The position numbers and the translations under genes were made by a program. The notes under the pieces were generated by a model, which did no database searches, had not been told where the DNA came from, and saw nothing but the letters and a program-made list of their open reading frames with translations. Of a stretch of 64,000 nucleotides of DNA, positions 57,235 to 64,000 are shown piece by piece. Source of the stretch: Hydrangea macrophylla (taxonomy: Eukaryota > Streptophyta > Magnoliopsida > Cornales > Hydrangeaceae); contig CM066989.1 of assembly GCA_033977485.1 (NCBI GenBank), forward strand, positions 98,599,887 through 98,663,886, written 5' to 3'. Positions within the stretch are counted from its first letter, which is position 1, and each line of letters starts with the position of its first letter.

Positions 57235-57754
57235 TATAATTTTAAAACATAGACTGATGTCAGTACTTTTGAGTCCATTGATTTATCTTTTGTAGATATA
57301 GATTTATTTGAGGGCTAGTGGGGTTCTCAACCTTTTGTTTTCATTCCATCTAGATTTATTGAGTGAAGAGTGCACGACTAAGATCATGACATAAGATTCG
57401 ACCATGGCGGAATAAGAGAGCTAAATGTTATACACTAATTCTAAAAGGAGATTCCTTTTGTTTAAAAGAATGCTCTTACACTTTAAGATGGTAATTTTTA
57501 CTAAAATAATTTCAGGATGAGATGGACTCTAGTATGTCCAATTGTATTTGGGAACTTGTTAATTGATCACTTCGACGTAAAATGTTTGAAAGGAAAAATG
57601 AGCCTTAAAAAGATTTTAAACCTGATGGTTCCATTAAATGTATGAAGTTACCTTAGTAGCTAAGGTTTTTAAGAAAAAGAAATGGTGATTTTTCGATACC
57701 TATTCTTTTGTTATGCATTTATAAGAATTTTATTAGCTGTTATTGCTATTCATG
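57235..57754 (+). pseudogene. Ty1/copia reverse transcriptase fragment
   Basis: About 57515-57754 reads, with frameshifts, as the start of copia RT: DEMDSSMSNCIWELV, then KPDGSIKCMKL, then LVAKVFKK and FDTYS, ending in a LLAVIAIH-like block. The segment upstream (57235-57510) is more diverged. Element B inserted at its left side (32562/57235) and family X CACTA at its right side (57755), so the fragment predates both. It has stops and lacks the YVDD motif, which would lie beyond the CACTA insertion. Confidence 0.65.
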
Positions 57755-59100
57755 CACTACACCAAAAATAATAAACTAGTGCCTGGCCAAATCTGGAACG
57801 CTTTTTTTCACTGCCAAATATCGGGAATCCAATTTTTTTGGCACTCTTTAAAACAGTGCCAGATTTGGTCCAAATTTTAAGAATTTGGTATGCTTTTATG
57901 GCACTGTTTAAAATAGTTCCAGAATTTCAAAATGTTAGCCACACATGGCCAGTTTTGTGCTTGACACGTATCGCAATTTTGGTATTTTAATTTGGCACGC
58001 TTTTGGCAGTGCTAAAAACAGTGCCAGCTTGGTCTTGATGTTAAAAAAAAAAATTTAATCTGGCATGCTTTTGGCACTGCTTTGGAACGATTTTGAACCG
58101 TGCTAGCACTTTTTTTTTTAGGGAAAAAAAATTTTTGGCAGCATCATAACACCAACTGAAAAATAGCAATAATACATGTATCACAAATAGCACCCAGAAT
58201 CACATCTATATATATATATATATCAATTAATATATAATAAAGCCTCCAACATAAAACATAGCAATCCAATAGTGCATACATGAAACAAAATAAAACTAAA
58301 ACTTATAATCTAAAATACCGTCCCTAACAAAAAATAAAAACATGCAAATCCAGCAAATAACTACTTCATTCTTCATTCCTCATCCAGCATAAAATTAAAT
58401 CTAGAATGTAATCCCTTCCACACGCCGATTACCAACATTAATGACAATAAGGCGCCTCACCACTATACAAGAGAATGGTCAAGTCAATTTCAAACTTTGA
58501 ACTATAAATTGATAGCTTAAGATACACAACGATTAACAACATAAGTACAAAGCAAATTTGAACCCAGATTTGAAAGGAGCTCCATTACACTATTCAAGGA
58601 ATCAAAACGCCAACATGGACTCCATATCTATCATCTACCAGTTCAAGAATAAGAAACCATGATAATAAAGAAAATTTCAACAAAATCATCTGGATTGGCC
58701 TACATTGTTGATCACACACAGCTTACAATCGGTCGAAACATGGGTCTTTAAGTGATTTGACAAATACAATGGTGAATAACTTATTTCTCTATCTAAAGTG
58801 AGCAGTAAAGAGACTGGCTAACCATTTGTTTCTAAACTATCCATATTCTGAAAATTTTGAGCCTTTGCAACGGAGCAAAGTAAAATTCAGGAAATCATTT
58901 TTCTTTGTTCAGTTAATAAGGAATACAATGGGGAAAATTGAATCCTAAACAAAGTGGGTGAAAAATAAATAAAAATCTTTAAGCTATGCGAGTCAAATCG
59001 CTTCCTCTATCTTGCGTTCCTATTACTTTTTGAGAATTTTAATTTTAATTTAAGAAGTTGTTTAAGCATTAAAGAAAATATTAGAAAATAGCAATCTAGA

Positions 59101-59345
59101 CACTACACCAAAACAACATATTTGTCACCCTTATTTTCGCCAGCTTTGTCACTGCTAATGACAGTGACAAAACTGTCACTGCCTGTGACGATGACAAATA
59201 GAATTGGTGACAAAAGTAACACTTTGTCACTGCAATAGACAGTGACAATGTTTATTAAGAAATTGCCACTGTCATTAATAGTGACAAATATGGCGTAAAT
59301 GATCACTCCCAAACCCAAAAACCCACCCCCTCCCCCCTTTCCCAA
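59101..59345 (+). mobile_element. Terminal part of CACTA 'family Y', copy 2
   Basis: CACTACACCAAAACAACA at 59101, then TTTGTCACTG / CAGTGACAA subterminal repeats to about 59290. It mirrors 9770-9961. An 80-codon minus-strand frame here is a product of the repeats. Confidence 0.65.
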
Positions 59346-59459
59346 ATATTTGGTTTTCCCCGAATATGACCAAACATTAGACAGATAGAGATGAGACAGA
59401 GAGAGACAGAGAGAAAAAAAAGGCCGACCTAAATGTCGACGCTTCTCTCTTCCTCCCTG

Positions 59460-59484
59460 TTGCGTCCACCGCCTTCATCGTCTT

Positions 59485-59515
<31 letters not shown>

Positions 59516-59531
59516 CCTCTGAATTCCTAGC

Positions 59532-59565
<34 letters not shown>
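59460..59565. repeat. TC, AT and GA microsatellites
   Basis: TCTCTC and TATATA runs at 59482-59515 and GAGAGA at 59535-59565. Homologous runs in arm 1 (9440-9530) differ in length. A G homopolymer follows at about 59790. Confidence 0.85.
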
Positions 59566-59567
<2 letters not shown>

Positions 59568-62500
59568 CATACCAGAATTTCATTTTCATTTCCTTGAAGC
59601 TTCACCATTTCTAGGGTTTGAAGGTTTGTTATCTTCCTCATCAATGCTTTTCTTCTTTGTTTGAATTTCATTTCCAGTACGTGGCTCTAAAATTTGTTGT
59701 ACGTCGGCTTTGTTATTTTTTTTTCTAAAGGAGTTGATAGCTTGCTTAATTTTTGCTTGAAAGGTAGAAATTCATTAGCACCAAATTGAGGGGGGGGGGG
59801 GGTGTTGTATAATATAGAGAAAAGAGGAGGTGCTTCTGGAAATTAAGTAAGCAACAATTTCTCCCTATAGTTCGAGGGGAGTTCCTCGAGATAAGGAGTT
59901 CATTTTTTTATATTTCTTTTTTTTAATCAACCAGATTGTGCCTGGAAGTATTGTCTACAAGAAATGTTCCCAAATAATGATCTTTAGAAATACTTAGGGA
60001 AATCTTATGAAGAATTATGAAATCATGAGGTTATGTGTTTTGAATAATTTATTGGAGAACTTTTAACTACGTATTGCCTCTTATTGGTTTTACGAGTCAC
60101 CCTGTGCATGCACCAAATAAAATAGTATTATGGTTGAAAATGAATTACAATAATAATCAGCAACAAACACTAAATTATTATAATACTACTGTTGAATTGT
60201 TGTTTATTCATTATAGATGTGGTAATTTATGGGTCTCTATCTTCCTTATCTTGGCCACTTTGTGATCATGTATTTGAATCTTATTGTGACCAAAATTCTT
60301 GCTTTCTCCAGCCATACAAAAGTCCAAATTGGCCTCTATAAGCAGCCATCAGAGTCCATTTCTAGAAACAGTTTTCCTTTCCCAAGATAAATTCGTAACC
60401 CAAACAAAGCCTAATGGAACATGGTGGGAAAATTGACTAATTAGTTTTTGTTCTCAAGAGTAGTAATAGAGAATAGACTGAATAGTACTCAACAGTATAA
60501 CACCAAGGATTCAACACATAAGCAAAGTTATATGACCATGTATTGGTTGGAAGAAGAAAAGGATGGAACAGACAAACAAGGTAGTGTGATCACATTTTAA
60601 ATACATCGAATGCTAAAGAAAAAACTTGGAATCCAACTAGATTTGCAGTCATAGTGACTAATCCTACAAAGAAACAGTGAACCCATATCCCCCTATTTAA
60701 AACCATGACCAGAAAATAAAAATGTTACAACATATTAATGGTACTGTACTAAGTAAAGAAAAGATACTCTTAGTATGACACGACTTTCCAGAGGGGACAA
60801 GGATTAAATTCAGTTAACAATTAAAGTCTAGCCAAACCCATTTATTAGATGGAGTGCTGATGATGGTCTTTGTTCCCTTCTAATATTCTATGGCTATAAT
60901 TGAAGTTTGATCATTCACCAACCAAAATGTGTATGTATATACACATATATGTCAAGAGGGAAAACAAACTCACATAAGTAACCTTTAGTTTTAATTCTTG
61001 GATCAAATGTAACAATGGTTATAAATAGTGTCGACGGCAACACACACACATACACACACACACATACACAGACCTATGTAGAGATATATCTGGTTGTTGC
61101 TAGAAGTGGAAGGAAAATAAGTAGGCAGCCAAAACAGAAGTTATGCCAACTGTAGTGCCTTCAACTGTTTTCTCTATCAAGTAGAAAAAATCACATGTTA
61201 CAGGGTAAATATTTACGAAAAAAATGCACACACACAGAACAGTAGAAGCAGTACTTATACTTCCCTTTTTTTTCTTGTCCTCCTCCAAACCCGCATTCAA
61301 AACGGAGCTAACAGTTTAAGTAGACATATCATATAGCACAATACCACAGACATGTTTCTCGTACAATTATTTGATTGCATCAGCTTCTAATTTTGAAATC
61401 TCTCCATTTTTCCTATCTTTTTTTTTTTCTTTTATTGGCTACTCATAATCAACACTTGGTCATAAACCTTTGAAATTCCACTCTTCAGTGTGAAAAAAGG
61501 GGATAATTTTATAAAGACACTTATCTTTATTAGTATCTGTTAGACCACAAAAACTATAAAACCCGTGTGCGGGTTAATCATAATTCATTTCATTTATCAT
61601 GTATGATAATGTGATATGATGTGTATTGTGACACATGTGTGAGTGAGTTGTAACTCACGAGTCAATTTGGGTGTCTGTGTAAGAGAACCCTCTGAGACAG
61701 TGTAGAATGGATGTTTTGATATTGCGAAGTCTCTCCGAGATTGAGACGGTCATTGCAGATACCCTTAATGTTTATTTGAAAATACTGCTTACCTGTGTAT
61801 TTTACCATCTATATTATTATGTGGTTTAGATTTATTTCTGATGTTAATTTTAGTATCCTTGTGAGGAAAAATTAACACGCTACATAACTGGTAGGCTAAT
61901 TAGTAATTTCATAAAACCATGTAGGACCGCATATTAGCAACCAAACGGATTGAACTTAGTGAAAAACTAGTTAAGTTAGATATTTATTACAAGGGGTGCT
62001 AAATTGGGCGCTTAAGACCTTGAGGCGATCTAAATGGGATTTGGAAAAGTAAAAAATATATATAGTAAAGTGTGAGTTATTTTGTATACAAAACCTAAAT
62101 TGCTTCTAAAAAGGAGGAGAGAGGAGAGAGAAAAAGGGACATTCAATCTTCGAGCTTGCGATGCATATATACGGCGATCCGTTCATGGACCAAAATATTT
62201 TATCGAATATTCGGACTCCTCAAGGTAAGGCCGTCGTTTTGATACCCATTAGGGCTCGTATGGATAAGTTTTCCGAAAGCTCATTTTCTAGAATTTTCAT
62301 AACGATGATAATCAAAATTTTGATCCATAGGAATCGTATTAGACAGACTTCTACATGTTCCTTGTGCTCGAGTTTTCCTTAGAACGGGATTTAGGAGCAT
62401 TAATTGGAGGTGAGTGATTCAACTATATGTTTTAGAATGATTTCTTGACATGTATTCATATTTTGTATGAAAAGCATGTTTCATTTCATAACTTGACATT

Positions 62501-63379
62501 GTTTAGTTCATATTGGGCGATTGTATTCATAAGTAGGCCCAATTGTATGGTGAAATGTTTGACTTATGTCAAAAGTACGATGAAATGTGTTTGAGCATGT
62601 TTAGTTGCTATTTGGGGTCAAAGGAGTGCGTGTACCAAGCCATTGTTGTGGAGCCGTTCTAGGCATGAGGTCGCACGTTTGAAGAAAAGAAACGTGGGTC
62701 GTACCTAGTTGCGTGGACTTATTGGCAAGGAGTCGTAAACTAGGAGTGTGGACCCTCCACGTGAGACTCCGCAGACTAGTATAAAATGTAGTGATGTGAA
62801 TGTGAGCATGATTATCATTCATGTGCATCATCGATTATTTACTGAGTGTTAGTTTAAACAAATTGATATATGTGTGGTTATTTAAATAACCATTGCAGGT
62901 GTTAATGCCAGCGAGGAATCGGAGAAGTGATCACGGGATGTCAGGAGTTCACTTAAAAGGCGACTCATCATGTTTGTCTCGTAGTTTAATAATCGAATGT
63001 TATTTAGTTTGTTTTTGTAAGGAACTTGTAATAGAATTTAATAATAGCCTTGTACATTTTCTTGCTTCCATTCCAAATGTTTAACAAGCTTTTGAATTGG
63101 TATGGGTTGAAATGGTTTGGTTTGGTTTCTTTTCGTTAAATAGGCATTGTTTTATTAGTGGCGTTTGACACGGAAGCGTCGGGAATTAACAGCGTTTTAT
63201 ACAAAAGCGCCGGTAATTAACGGCGTTTGTAAAAAACACTATCAAAGTTGAATACAGTCTTTTGGAGGTTGGGTTCTACCCAGACCCCATTCGACCGGAC
63301 CAACAGGGCAGTTCGACAGGTCGAAATACCCCCTGCATGTTTTCTTTTTCTACCCCTTTCGAAAATTATTTAAATTTTT

Positions 63380-63965
63380 TGATACGCCTAGAAAAATTCT
63401 ACTACCGCTCGGGATGATCCGAATGGGGAGCTTGTGGCCCACCGATCTCGAGGTCTTTCGAGTGCTACCGCTCGGGATGCTCGCACAACCCGGGCATTCG
63501 GCGTAGCAGCTCCCCACGAGGCTCAGTTTGAAAGCCAAGCCGCTCAACAGTTTCCTAAATCAATCAGAAGACTAATGGAAAGTGTAAATAGTTCCCTAAG
63601 CCATTTAGGAAACTTCCCATGATTTATGCTCATCAAATTGTGATTAGATGGGGCTTTCTTATCTAATCAGTTGCCTTGTGCGGGTGATCTCTTGCACCTA
63701 CAAAAGGGGCCACTCACCCCCATTAAGGGGGATGGCATTCTTAACCTATAGAATAGCAATTCATTCATACGCATACACCCGGCCGATCTTACTGGTAGTG
63801 CCACCCTAACTATTGGCTCACCAGGCCTGCCGGTGATCTGCTAGTGAAGCCCACTGACGCACCTGTGGACGTAGGTCATCTCATTAATGGGGACGAACCA
63901 CCTACAATTGACTGTGTTATAATATCTCTCTTCTTAATCTCTCTTACCAATTTTTGGCATCATCA
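63380..63965 (+). repeat. 5' LTR of a Tat-type retrotransposon entering at the right edge
   Basis: TGATACGCC to GGCATCATCA, 586 bp. A CTACAAAAGGGGCCACTCAC segment (about 63699) aligns with the promoter segment of element B's LTR, so both belong to related families. It interrupts family X copy 2. The body of the element is outside the window. Confidence 0.75.
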
Positions 63966-63967
63966 AT

Positions 63968-63985
63968 TTGGCGCCGTCTGTGGGA
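63968..63985 (+). other. Primer binding site of the right-edge element
   Basis: TTGGCGCCGTCTGTGGGA follows the LTR by two bases, a very common plant Tat-type site. Confidence 0.8.
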
Positions 63986-64000
63986 AATAGAAAGTTTTTC

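Larger units (their letters stand above)
57755..63379. mobile_element. CACTA 'family X', copy 2 (inverted), with intact terminus
   Basis: CACTACACCAAAAATAATAA at 57755 is a complete CACTA terminus, preceded by ATG (57752-57754) as possible 3 bp target duplication. Subterminal GGCACTGTTTAAAACAGTGCC-like repeats follow to about 58080. Beyond them the sequence is the reverse complement of 5515-11066. It is cut at 63379 by a Tat-type LTR. The opposite terminus would lie right of the window. No transposase gene is visible. Confidence 0.6.
57994..63379 (-). repeat. Arm 2 of the inverted duplication (partner 5515-11066)
   Basis: Block-by-block reverse-complement similarity to arm 1. The outer 240 bp with the CACTA terminus exist only here. 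Confidence 0.85.

Overview
The window looks like a transposon-dominated intergenic stretch of a large seed-plant genome, most likely an angiosperm. No intact host gene is visible. Almost every interpretable segment is a plant transposable element: Ty3/gypsy chromoviruses with a tRNA-iMet-type primer site and chromodomain, Tat-lineage gypsy elements, CACTA DNA transposons with CACTAC termini, an L1-type LINE, and a Ty1/copia fragment. The species cannot be named from this sequence.

Layout. 1-1233: decayed chromovirus integrase and chromodomain. 1280-3030: LTR-like sequence with GATCGA-rich clusters. 3035-11066: CACTA-like material ('family X', copy 1) containing a broken RabA-type GTPase fragment, LTR-like sequence and the end of a second CACTA ('family Y'). 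11067-12000: 3' end of a Tat element. 12721-17240: CACTA element with a broken Ptta/En-Spm protein gene and a GA-rich tandem array. 18039-28945: complete but decayed chromovirus with about 3 kb LTRs and TSD ATAAA. 29096-30100: another CACTA end. 30689-32316: L1 LINE fragment, minus strand. 32563-57229: a gag-only Tat-type element ('element B', minus strand, TSD ATGAC) sitting in a Ty1/copia fragment. 57755-63379: inverted second copy of family X. 63380-64000: start of another Tat-type element.

The centrepiece is 36254-57001, a 20.7 kb Ogre/Tat-like LTR retrotransposon ('element C', plus strand). It interrupts the right LTR of element B and has its own perfect 5 bp duplication (ATGTG). Its 3.3 kb LTRs differ at only about 13 base substitutions plus four indels by my reading, so it is recent. 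It carries PBS, gag, protease, G-patch-like segment, RT, two RNase H domains, integrase and PPT. Two in-frame TAA codons are the only visible breaks in an otherwise open 6.5 kb polyprotein frame.

Downstream of integrase, on the opposite strand, it carries two extra genes. One is a six-exon gene (51696 down to 49519) encoding a plant mobile domain (PMD) protein of 562 residues; all its splice sites are canonical and all introns are phase 0. The other is a 351-codon ORF (49242 down to 48187) resembling the DUF7745 family. Because these genes lie antisense to the genomic RNA, their introns would survive retrotransposition. The LTR upstream region also has a dense WRKY-type W-box array and a short GC-rich hairpin that recurs close to the antisense gene's likely promoter.
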